Assembly: GCA_017391665.1 (NCBI GenBank)
Contig: JAFOXS010000189.1
Location: 1 to 6,292, forward strand
DNA: 6,292 nucleotides
From: Alistipes sp.
Lineage (GTDB): Bacteria > Bacteroidota > Bacteroidia > Bacteroidales > Rikenellaceae
Reading direction: 5' to 3'
The notes beneath the pieces were generated by a model. It had not been told where the DNA came from and ran no database searches. It saw only the letters and a program-made list of their open reading frames with translations. This document shows, piece by piece, positions 1-5,879 of this stretch. How positions within the stretch are numbered: position 1 is the stretch's first letter; each line of letters begins with the position of its first letter. Both the position numbers and the translations under genes were made by a program.

Positions 1-2
1 AT

Positions 3-37
3 GGGTCTGTCTAATTACTATTAGACAGGCTCTTTTT
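3..37 (+). terminator. Rho-independent terminator of an upstream gene outside the window
   Basis: The arm GTCTGTCTAA (5-14) pairs with TTAGACAGGC (21-30) across a six-base loop (15-20), with one G-T wobble. The stem can be extended outward by a G-T and a G-C pair (3-4 with 31-32). A run of five T follows at 33-37. This is the expected shape of an intrinsic terminator reading rightward. It implies a plus-strand gene ending just left of the window and separates that gene from the hydrolase starting at 102. Confidence 0.8.
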
Positions 38-80
38 GTTTATTTCGGCACAGAATTATCGCTATTGACAAAAAAAAGAT

Positions 81-88
81 TAAATTTG
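81..88 (+). promoter_or_regulatory. Possible Bacteroidota-type -7 promoter element (TAAATTTG)
   Basis: TAAATTTG matches the TAnnTTTG -7 consensus of the Bacteroidota primary sigma factor and lies after a terminator, where a new promoter is expected. No good TTTG-type -33 element sits at the usual distance. A TTGACA at 65-70 is too close to be its partner. If the element is used, transcription would start around 92-96 and the leader would be only about 10 bases. The call rests on one motif plus position. Confidence 0.35.
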
Positions 89-101
89 TACTCGAGAAAT
101 T

Positions 102-878
102 ATGGATAAATTCTTCACATACCAATCACTGCGACTGCACTACACCGACTGTGGCGAAGGGCACCCTATCCTGCTGCTGCACGGCTGGGGCTGCAACACC
201 GACACTTTCAACGCCGTACGTCCCTTTCTGGAGGCGAGGTTTCGTGTTTTAACCGTAGATTTTGCTGGCTTTGGGCAGAGTGATGAACCCAAGGATGTGT
301 GGGGTGTCGAGGAGTACACCCGCTCCATCGAGGCACTTGCCAAAGCAGAGGGCGTGGAGAATCCTATCCTTATAGGCCACTCGTTTGGTGGTCGTGTGTC
401 GATAGTCTATGCCTCGCGCAACAAGGTGCAGAAGGTGATGCTTGTGGATGCCGCAGGCGTAAAGCCCCGTCGCTCGTTTACTTATTACCGCAAGGTATAT
501 ACCTTCAAACTGCTCAAGTGTCTTGCGCCCATCTTCCTTGGCAAGGCTCGTGCCGAGCAGATGATTCAGGCTCGCAGGGCAAAAGCAGGATCGTCGGATT
601 ACAATCAGGCCTCGCCCATGATGCGCCGAGTGCTGTCGAAGGTTGTAAACGAGGATCTGTGCCACCTGATGCCTAAGATCACCGCTCCCACCCTACTTTT
701 CTGGGGCGAGAATGATACGGCAACACCCCTTGCGGATGCAAAGAAGATGGAAAAACTGATTCCCGATGCGGGTCTTGTGACGGTTGCCGGAGCTGGCCAC
801 TTTTCATTCCTGGAAAATACGCCATTGTTCCTGCGCGTAGCGGAGAGTTTTCTACAAAAAGAGATAAATAAGAGATAA
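102..878 (+). CDS. Alpha/beta fold hydrolase
   Basis: This is a 258-residue soluble alpha/beta hydrolase with no signal peptide, so probably cytoplasmic. The family hallmarks are in order: an oxyanion-hole HGWG motif (27-30), the nucleophile elbow GHSFGG (92-97) with Ser94, an acid Asp205 within GENDTATP (202-209), and His233 in GHFSF. A basic, aromatic cap segment lies at about 120-185. The Ser-Asp-His triad is complete, so an active hydrolase or acyltransferase is expected, but the substrate cannot be read from the sequence. The ATG at 102 follows an A-rich stretch with no Shine-Dalgarno motif. The stop lies 3 bases before the next start, which implies co-transcription with the Mur ligase and suggests a role in the same pathway, for example cleaving an amide or ester in a cell-wall precursor. 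That role is inference; the fold is secure. Confidence 0.93.
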   Translation: MDKFFTYQSLRLHYTDCGEGHPILLLHGWGCNTDTFNAVRPFLEARFRVLTVDFAGFGQSDEPKDVWGVEEYTRSIEALAKAEGVENPILIGHSFGGRVSIVYASRNKVQKVMLVDAAGVKPRRSFTYYRKVYTFKLLKCLAPIFLGKARAEQMIQARRAKAGSSDYNQASPMMRRVLSKVVNEDLCHLMPKITAPTLLFWGENDTATPLADAKKMEKLIPDAGLVTVAGAGHFSFLENTPLFLRVAESFLQKEINKR

Positions 879-881
879 ACA

Positions 882-2444
882 ATGTTTGAGAATATCATAT
901 TTTGGGCGGGATATATTGCTCTGTGGGCTGCCGTTGTGCGATACGACATACATATGTTTCAGCACAACTCCTATCGTGTGGAGCGATATGCAAGATGGTA
1001 TCGTAGCAATAGTAATATTTTGCGTTCGGCCCTTATTGCATTTCTCGTAGCCCTGACGTTTATTCCTGTTTACAAATGGGCTGTATTGACGGCTATTGCC
1101 CTGACAATGTTTAGCGAAGCGTGGCGCGAGTTCCGCACCGTGTACAAGAAGCCCATCGTATATACAATGCGAGTAAAGCGTATGCTGCTGACAGCTGGAC
1201 TGCTCACGGCTGCAGTGATTGCCCTGGCACTCTGCTTTATTCCGAAGTATGCTCCTACGGTGGCGCTGGCACTGCTCATAATGCCCGTAGTTATGCTTCT
1301 GGCAAACCTGATAAACAAGCCTCTGGAGGCTGCCATATCGCGCTGGTACTACAACGACGCCAAGCGTATCCTGCGCTCGATGCCCGATCTGAAGATCATC
1401 GGCGTTACGGGCAGTTTTGGCAAAACATCAACGAAGCACTACCTATACCGCATACTCTCGGAGCGATATAACGTGCTGATGACCCCTGGTAACTTCAACA
1501 CCACGCTGGGTGTGATTCGCACTGTGCGCGAACATCTGAAGCCCCATCATCAGATCTTCATTGTCGAGATGGGCGCCAAGCAGGTGGGCGACATCAAGGA
1601 GATTTGCGAACTGGTAAATCCCTCTATCGGAGTGGTGACGGCCGTAGGCGAGATGCATCTGGAGACATTCGGCTCGCTGGAGAATGTTAGAAAGACCAAG
1701 TTCGAGCTTCTGGATGCACTACCTGCCAATGGTTTGGCTATTGTCAACATGGATTCTGCTCCCATTGCTGAGGGCGCCATGCCATCACACTGCCGCACAA
1801 TTGGCTATGGAGTAGCAAACGCCAATACGCATTACCGTGCCGAGCAGATTGATTATGCTCCCTCGCAGACTACATTCTCCATCCTCGCGCAGGACACCGT
1901 GCGCGAAGGCTACGCCACACACCTTGCGGGTCGTGGCAACATACTCAACCTGCTGGCAGCCGTGGCTGTAGCTGATTATTTAGGCGTTCCGCAGGCACAG
2001 CAGATGCGAGCCTTGCGACAGATTGAGCAGATCGAGCACCGACTCAGCATAAAGCGCACTGCTGGTGGCATTACCATTATCGATGATGCCTACAACTCCA
2101 ATCCCGCGGGAGCAGAGATGGCTCTCGAGGTGTTGCGCGACTTCCAGCGCCCGTCAGCAGCTCGCCGCATTATGGTTACACCGGGTTTTGTGGAGATGGG
2201 CGAGAGCCAACATCGCAACAACCGTGAGCTGGGCTGCAAGATAGCCACATCGGCCGACGTAGCCATCGTGGTGAACAGGGTCAATCGCGACGCCATTACA
2301 GAGGGACTTCGCCAGGGCGGCATGGCAGAGTCGCAGATAATCCTTGCCGACTCATTTGCCGAGGCATCGGCTCATTTGGCCGCAATGATGCGTGCGGGAG
2401 ATGTGGTTCTATATGAGAACGATCTGCCCGACTCATTTAAATAG
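882..2444 (+). CDS. Membrane-anchored MurF-like Mur ligase
   Basis: This is a 520-residue ATP-dependent amide ligase of the Mur family. Hydrophobic segments lie at about 5-19, 48-76, 101-120 and 124-144, giving a membrane region of about 170 residues where canonical MurF has its UDP-substrate domain. The ATPase domain follows, with P-loop TGSFGKTST (176-184), the MurF-style TPGNFNTTLG (201-210), EMGA (229-232), His259 and Lys273, which aligns with the carbamylated lysine of Mur enzymes. GRGN (350-353) and the C-terminal domain with DDAYNSNP (401-408) and TPGFVEMGE (433-441) follow. Motif similarity is closer to MurF than to MurC, MurD, MurE or the poly-glutamate synthase PgsB. By family it should join an amino acid or dipeptide to a carboxylate on a precursor at the cytoplasmic membrane. 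The adjacent Ddl relative suggests that a D-Ala-containing dipeptide is used. It is probably a paralogue of a separate housekeeping MurF, though that gene is not visible here. Confidence 0.88.
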   Translation: MFENIIFWAGYIALWAAVVRYDIHMFQHNSYRVERYARWYRSNSNILRSALIAFLVALTFIPVYKWAVLTAIALTMFSEAWREFRTVYKKPIVYTMRVKRMLLTAGLLTAAVIALALCFIPKYAPTVALALLIMPVVMLLANLINKPLEAAISRWYYNDAKRILRSMPDLKIIGVTGSFGKTSTKHYLYRILSERYNVLMTPGNFNTTLGVIRTVREHLKPHHQIFIVEMGAKQVGDIKEICELVNPSIGVVTAVGEMHLETFGSLENVRKTKFELLDALPANGLAIVNMDSAPIAEGAMPSHCRTIGYGVANANTHYRAEQIDYAPSQTTFSILAQDTVREGYATHLAGRGNILNLLAAVAVADYLGVPQAQQMRALRQIEQIEHRLSIKRTAGGITIIDDAYNSNPAGAEMALEVLRDFQRPSAARRIMVTPGFVEMGESQHRNNRELGCKIATSADVAIVVNRVNRDAITEGLRQGGMAESQIILADSFAEASAHLAAMMRAGDVVLYENDLPDSFK

Positions 2445-2466
2445 AAAACGATTAATACAAACAATA

Positions 2467-3681
2467 ATGAAGAGCAAAATCAACGTAGGCGTAATCTTTG
2501 GAGGCCGTTCGGTCGAGAACGAGATCTCTGTACTCACAGCCATCCAGGCCATGGAGGCTATCAACACCGAGAAGTACGACATCACGCCCATATATATCAC
2601 CAAGGAGGGTCGCTGGTACACTGGCGCGGCTCTGCGCGACAGCAAGAACTACAAGAATATGGAGAGCCTCTATGCCTCATGTGAGGAGGTATATCTGCGT
2701 CCCATATATGGCGACAACCACCTTTATAAGGTACGCAAGCCACTGTTTGGCAGCGACGTAGTGGCAACACTCGATGTTATTCTGCCCGCACTGCATGGCA
2801 CCAACTGCGAGGATGGCTCATTCCAGGGCACAATCGAGATGACTGGCATACCCTATGCCGGCTGTAACGTACTGGCATCGGCCAACGGCATGGATAAGAT
2901 CACGATGAAGATGGTTCTGGCAGCGAGTGGCATCCCCGTAATTGACTATGTATGGTTCTCCGATAAGGAGTGGTTCGCAAGCGAGGATGGTACTATCAAA
3001 CGCGTAGAGGAGAAGCTCGGCTATCCCGTGATCGTAAAGCCCGCCGACTCGGGTTCAAGTGTAGGTATCAAGGCCGTACACAACCGCGAGGAGTTGCGTG
3101 AGGCGGTGGAGAATGCCATATCTTACTCGAAGCGCATCATCGTTGAGCATTTGGTCGAGCAGCTCAAGGAGATCAACTGCTCGGTACTGGGCAACTACTA
3201 CGAGTGCGAGGCATCGGTATGCGAGGCTCCGATTCGCAGTGGCGAGATCCTCAGCTATGAGGACAAGTATCTCGGTGGCGGCAAGGGTGGCGCTAAGGGC
3301 GGCGTGAAGGAGTCACGAGGCATGCACTCAACGGTGCGCGAGATACCTGCTCGACTGCCTGAGGAGCAGACCACATTCATCCGCACGAAGGCCGTAGAGA
3401 CCTTCAAGGCGCTGGCGTGCGACGGCGTGGCCCGCATCGACTTTATGATCGATGAGAAGGATAATGCGATTTATGTTAACGAGATAAATACTATTCCCGG
3501 CTCTTTATCGTTCTATTTATGGGAGGCTACAGGCTTAAGCTTCGAGGGGCTGGTTGAGCGCCTCATCGAGATAGCCTTCTCTCGCAAGCGCGACTCATCG
3601 TTCAAGACCACGAGCTACAAGGAGAATATCTTCAACTACTCCTTAGGCGGTGCGAAGGGCGCAAAGGGCGCAAAGCGATAA
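2467..3681 (+). CDS. D-Ala-D-Ala ligase family protein (ATP-grasp), extended form
   Basis: The product has 404 residues, against about 306 for E. coli DdlB. Its ATP-grasp motifs are intact: FGGRSVENEIS (11-21) with Glu17, HGTNCEDGSFQG (110-121), Lys191 in KPADSGSSVG (191-200), Glu235, Arg323 and Asp325 in RIDF, and Glu339 and Asn341 in NEINTIPGS. These match the substrate, ATP and Mg ligands of DdlB, so a catalytically competent D-amino-acid dipeptide ligase is expected. Tyr264 and Tyr268 align with Tyr212 and Tyr216 of DdlB, which favours dipeptide over D-Ala-D-lactate formation. Unusual parts are a GGxK triple repeat in the omega loop (270-281) and a Gly/Ala/Lys tail (394-404). The start chosen is the ATG at 2467, 22 bases after the Mur ligase stop. 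An in-frame ATG at 2392 would overlap that gene by 53 bases and add 25 residues not typical of the family. Possibly paralogous to a housekeeping ddl, so no symbol is assigned. Confidence 0.9.
   Translation: MKSKINVGVIFGGRSVENEISVLTAIQAMEAINTEKYDITPIYITKEGRWYTGAALRDSKNYKNMESLYASCEEVYLRPIYGDNHLYKVRKPLFGSDVVATLDVILPALHGTNCEDGSFQGTIEMTGIPYAGCNVLASANGMDKITMKMVLAASGIPVIDYVWFSDKEWFASEDGTIKRVEEKLGYPVIVKPADSGSSVGIKAVHNREELREAVENAISYSKRIIVEHLVEQLKEINCSVLGNYYECEASVCEAPIRSGEILSYEDKYLGGGKGGAKGGVKESRGMHSTVREIPARLPEEQTTFIRTKAVETFKALACDGVARIDFMIDEKDNAIYVNEINTIPGSLSFYLWEATGLSFEGLVERLIEIAFSRKRDSSFKTTSYKENIFNYSLGGAKGAKGAKR
3274..3309 (+). repeat. Three tandem 12-bp repeats encoding GGxK in the Ddl-like gene
   Basis: Three imperfect 12-base units (3274-3285, 3286-3297, 3298-3309) encode GGGK, GGAK and GGVK, residues 270-281. 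They sit directly after Tyr268, in the omega loop that closes over the active site of Ddl enzymes. The units differ at wobble and variable codon positions, which suggests a selected protein motif rather than recent slippage. Confidence 0.8.
3652..3678 (+). repeat. Short 9-bp direct repeats encoding the AKG tail of the Ddl-like protein
   Basis: The units GCGAAGGGC (3652-3660) and GCAAAGGGC (3661-3669), followed by a partial copy GCAAAGCGA (3670-3678), encode AKGAKGAKR, the last nine residues of the Ddl-like protein. The copies are nearly identical at base level, unlike the omega-loop repeat, so recent slippage is plausible. The stop codon follows immediately. Confidence 0.7.
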
Positions 3682-3721
3682 ACAAGTACAACAGCAGTTT
3701 AACCCAGTAAAACCTCGCATT

Positions 3722-4453
3722 ATGAAACGATTGATTTTAGCATTTGCCCTGGCATTTACGCTCTCATCGTGTGGCATTGGTTACTATGCCTATGACACTC
3801 CCGTGCCCGTAACCGGCTCGATCAATATCTCGCTACAACCATCGTGGGGTCCAGCGGGTTATGACTATGCGATGTACTACTACTTCCCCGAGTTCAACTT
3901 CTACTACGATGTTGAGCGTGCCGTGTTCCACTACCTGAACTATGGCCGCTGGGTATCGGCAAAGGTGTTGCCGCACGGTCGTCACTTCCCCGCCGACTTG
4001 CATCGCTACTACAAGGTTGTAATCAACCACCGCAACCCGTGGAACTACAACCGTCAGCACAAGAATCAGTACAAACACTTCAAGGGTGTGTATAACCAGC
4101 GCAACCTGCGTGATGTGAGAGGTAACGGGCCTCAACACAACAACCCTCGCACTGAGCCACCACGCCGCATACACTATCAGAACTCAACGCCCTCGCGCAA
4201 CAACAATACCATGCGACCGGGCAGTGGCAACAGACCAGGTTCGCAGGGCAATATCGGTCAGGGACAGCGCCCCGCAGGTCAGGGAGGATCGGTTTCACGT
4301 CCCAACAGCAACCCGCCCAAGGGTAACTCATCGGGCAGCGTACGTCCCGGCAGTCAGGGCGGATCGAAGGGCGGCGCAACCAACAGCCGTTCGACATCGT
4401 CACAGTCATCACGCTCGACGGGTTCTCGTTCAACGGGATCTCGTGGCAGATAA
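3722..4453 (+). CDS. Putative lipoprotein with Tyr-rich domain and Gly/Ser/Arg/Asn-rich tail
   Basis: The 243-residue product starts with a lipoprotein signal: basic MKR, a hydrophobic core, then lipobox LSSC with Cys17. A compact aromatic region (about 45-125) is rich in Tyr, His and Trp, including YYYFPEFNFYYDVERAVFHY and a GRWVSAKVLP segment. It resembles uncharacterised Bacteroidota envelope proteins I have seen, but I cannot name a family. From about 130 to the end the sequence is low complexity and basic, with RPGS, GQG and STGSR repeats, probably disordered. No acidic LES-type surface-export signal follows the cysteine, so periplasmic or inward-facing outer-membrane anchoring is the simpler guess. 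The ATG at 3722 is chosen because it gives the signal peptide; an in-frame ATG at 3650 lies inside the Ddl-like gene. It lies 40 bases after the Ddl-like stop. The function is unknown; the tail might contact peptidoglycan or other polyanions. Confidence 0.82.
   Translation: MKRLILAFALAFTLSSCGIGYYAYDTPVPVTGSINISLQPSWGPAGYDYAMYYYFPEFNFYYDVERAVFHYLNYGRWVSAKVLPHGRHFPADLHRYYKVVINHRNPWNYNRQHKNQYKHFKGVYNQRNLRDVRGNGPQHNNPRTEPPRRIHYQNSTPSRNNNTMRPGSGNRPGSQGNIGQGQRPAGQGGSVSRPNSNPPKGNSSGSVRPGSQGGSKGGATNSRSTSSQSSRSTGSRSTGSRGR
4415..4444 (+). repeat. Two 15-bp tandem units encoding STGSR STGSR
   Basis: Two copies (4415-4429 and 4430-4444) encode STGSR twice, differing only at synonymous third positions. 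They lie at the C-terminal end of the lipoprotein tail, next to related SRSTSS sequence. This is coding low complexity, not a mobile or regulatory repeat. Confidence 0.65.
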
Positions 4454-4484
4454 TACTTTCACGCAACCATAAAACAACAATAAT

Positions 4485-5051
4485 ATGAAACGACTACTCC
4501 TTCTATTTGCCATGGCCTGTATGGCTATGCAGGCATCAGCCGGCGTTATCCCCAAGTTCAAGTTGGGTGTTAAGGCTGGTATGGATTATCAGAGCAATAA
4601 CTTTAGCGATAGCGTCAACAACTTCCAGTTTGACTCAAGCACAGGCTGGTTTGCCGGCGTGCAGGGCGATCTGACATGGGTTGGATTCGGTATTCACCCC
4701 GAGATCCTCTTCTCGCACAACACATTTGATGTGGCAGGCGGTCTTGGCAAAGTGAAACTCAACAAGGTTGACATTCCCGTGCTGTTGCAGTATCGTCTGC
4801 TGGGCGTGTTGGCTCTGCAGGCAGGCCCCACGTTCTGCGTAATGACCGACACAAGCGGCGAGATGACAGGCGTAGAGTGGGATTTCAATCGTCCTACGAT
4901 TGGCTACGCAGTAGGTGCCGAGGTACGCATCTGGAAATTGGGTGTATCGGCTCGCTACAACGGTTCGTTCAAGCGCAGCGAGGTGCTGGGTTACACTACG
5001 GGTAAGAACAAGATTGATACATTCCAGCTGGGTGTAGGATTCTACTTCTAA
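4485..5051 (+). CDS. Small outer-membrane beta-barrel protein
   Basis: The 188-residue product has a Sec signal peptide (MKRLLLLFAMACMAMQASA, probable cleavage after residue 19). The mature part of about 169 residues alternates polar and hydrophobic residues in strand-like blocks: FKLGVKAGMDY, TGWFAGVQGDLTW, GIHPEILFS, KVDIPVLLQYRL, LALQAGPTFCVM, TIGYAVGAEVRI, LGVSARYNGSF and the final FQLGVGFYF. The pattern, the IPVLLQYR motif, the GPxF motif and the C-terminal Phe fit the PorT/OmpW-like outer-membrane beta-barrel group common in Bacteroidota, and the size suits an eight-stranded barrel. Whether it is a channel or a structural protein cannot be told. The gene starts 31 bases after the lipoprotein stop, after an A-rich stretch with no Shine-Dalgarno motif, and is the last gene before the terminator at 5068. 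Confidence 0.88.
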   Translation: MKRLLLLFAMACMAMQASAGVIPKFKLGVKAGMDYQSNNFSDSVNNFQFDSSTGWFAGVQGDLTWVGFGIHPEILFSHNTFDVAGGLGKVKLNKVDIPVLLQYRLLGVLALQAGPTFCVMTDTSGEMTGVEWDFNRPTIGYAVGAEVRIWKLGVSARYNGSFKRSEVLGYTTGKNKIDTFQLGVGFYF

Positions 5052-5067
5052 CCGCTGACATACCAAC

Positions 5068-5106
5068 AAAAAAGGAGGCTACCCTTTCGGGATAGCCTCC
5101 TTTTTT
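5068..5106. terminator. Bidirectional rho-independent terminator between convergent genes
   Basis: GGAGGCTA (5074-5081) pairs with TAGCCTCC (5093-5100). Three further C-G pairs (5082-5084 with 5089-5091) close a TTTC loop, leaving A5092 bulged. Six A (5068-5073) face six T (5101-5106), so each strand reads as a hairpin followed by a U-run. It lies between the stop of the plus-strand barrel gene (5051) and the stop of the minus-strand glpF gene (5119), and can serve both. Confidence 0.92.
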
Positions 5107-5118
5107 ATTTACTACATT

Positions 5119-5859
5119 TTAGAAGTTGTAGACTGCAACGTATGCCAACGCAGCCAGCGCAGCACCTGTAAGCGGGCCAAGGATAGGTACCCAGCTGTAG
5201 CCCCAGCCGCTTGAGCCCTTACCCTTGATAGGAAGCAGAGCGTGTGCGATACGAGGACCGAGGTCGCGCGCAGGATTCAAGGCATAACCCGTAGTACCAC
5301 CGAGTGACATACCTACGGCAACGATCAACATCGCTGTGGGGAAACTTGCCAGGCCCCCCATACCTACCTCGGGTGTATTCTCTGTATTGCCGATAGCCAG
5401 GATTACGAAGATAAGGAGCATCGTTGCAACCAACTCGCAGAAGAAGTTGCGACCCTTGTTCTCGATGGCGGGGATGGTACAGAAGATACCGAGCTTGGTA
5501 GCAGGATCGTCAGTAATATCGAAGTGATCCTTATAGTAGATGTAAACCAGCGTTGCGCCGCAGAATGCACCGAGCATCTGTGCTACAACATATCCCGCAA
5601 CGTGTGCCCACGGGAAGGTGCCAGCAATAGCAAAGCCAAGTGTTACGGCAGGGCTGAGGTGCGCGCCAGAGTAAGGACCAGCAATCAGCACACCTGTCAT
5701 AACGGCAAGACCCCACGCCAAAGTGATTACAATAAGGCCTGCGTTATTACCCTTTGTTCCCTTCAAGGAGTGGTTGGCAACAACTCCGTCACCCATCAGA
5801 ATGAGCACCAGCGTACCGATGAACTCAAACAAGCATTGTGTAAAAAAAGGTGTCTCCAT
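5119..5859 (-). CDS. glpF: Glycerol facilitator (MIP/aquaporin family)
   Basis: This is a 246-residue inner-membrane channel with six hydrophobic spans (about 8-28, 40-60, 85-108, 138-157, 172-190, 223-244) and two pore half-helices. The second motif is canonical, NPARDLGPR (195-203); Asp199 matches the Asp that marks glycerol facilitators. The selectivity-filter positions align with E. coli GlpF: Trp49 (W48), Gly183 (G191), Tyr192 (F200) and Arg198 (R206), so glycerol conduction is expected, with Tyr in place of Phe. The first motif is unusual: GAHLSPAVT (65-73) has Ser69 where the family has Asn. The gene lies 20 bases downstream of the glpK stop on the same strand, so the two are probably co-transcribed for glycerol uptake and phosphorylation. 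The ATG at 5857-5859 has an A/T-rich upstream region with no Shine-Dalgarno motif. Confidence 0.92.
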   Translation of the reverse strand: METPFFTQCLFEFIGTLVLILMGDGVVANHSLKGTKGNNAGLIVITLAWGLAVMTGVLIAGPYSGAHLSPAVTLGFAIAGTFPWAHVAGYVVAQMLGAFCGATLVYIYYKDHFDITDDPATKLGIFCTIPAIENKGRNFFCELVATMLLIFVILAIGNTENTPEVGMGGLASFPTAMLIVAVGMSLGGTTGYALNPARDLGPRIAHALLPIKGKGSSGWGYSWVPILGPLTGAALAALAYVAVYNF

Positions 5860-5879
5860 GTTTATGTGTAGTTTAAAGA

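Noticed and set aside
65..70. TTGACA as the -35 box of the first promoter
   Set aside because: It is only 10 bases from TAAATTTG, too short for a -33/-7 or -35/-10 pair, and nothing at a proper spacing downstream is a good -10 or -7 box.
882..2444. PgsB/CapB poly-gamma-glutamate synthase as the identity of the Mur ligase
   Set aside because: PgsB also combines an N-terminal membrane segment with a Mur-type ATPase, but the TPGNFNTTLG, EMGA, DDAYNSNP and GFVEMGE motifs follow MurF, and no PgsA or PgsC partner is present.
2392..2466. Upstream in-frame ATG giving a 429-residue Ddl-like protein
   Set aside because: It overlaps the end of the Mur ligase gene by 53 bases, and its extra 25 residues do not resemble a Ddl N-terminus. 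The ATG at 2467 puts FGGRSVENEIS at the normal distance from the start.
2467..3681. VanA/VanB-type resistance ligase
   Set aside because: The DdlB-like Tyr264 and Tyr268 are kept, and no vanH, vanX, vanR or vanS homologue is present.
3650..3721. Upstream in-frame ATG for the lipoprotein
   Set aside because: It lies within the Ddl-like gene and would bury the signal peptide and lipobox inside the protein. The ATG at 3722 places the lipobox Cys at residue 17.
4080..4466. Open frame opposite the lipoprotein tail
   Set aside because: The low-complexity tail leaves frames open on both strands. The product looks arbitrary and Cys-rich, with no start context.
5524..5871. Open frame opposite glpF
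   Set aside because: It lies antisense to a clear channel gene, has no recognisable domain and is best explained as a shadow of that gene's codon pattern.
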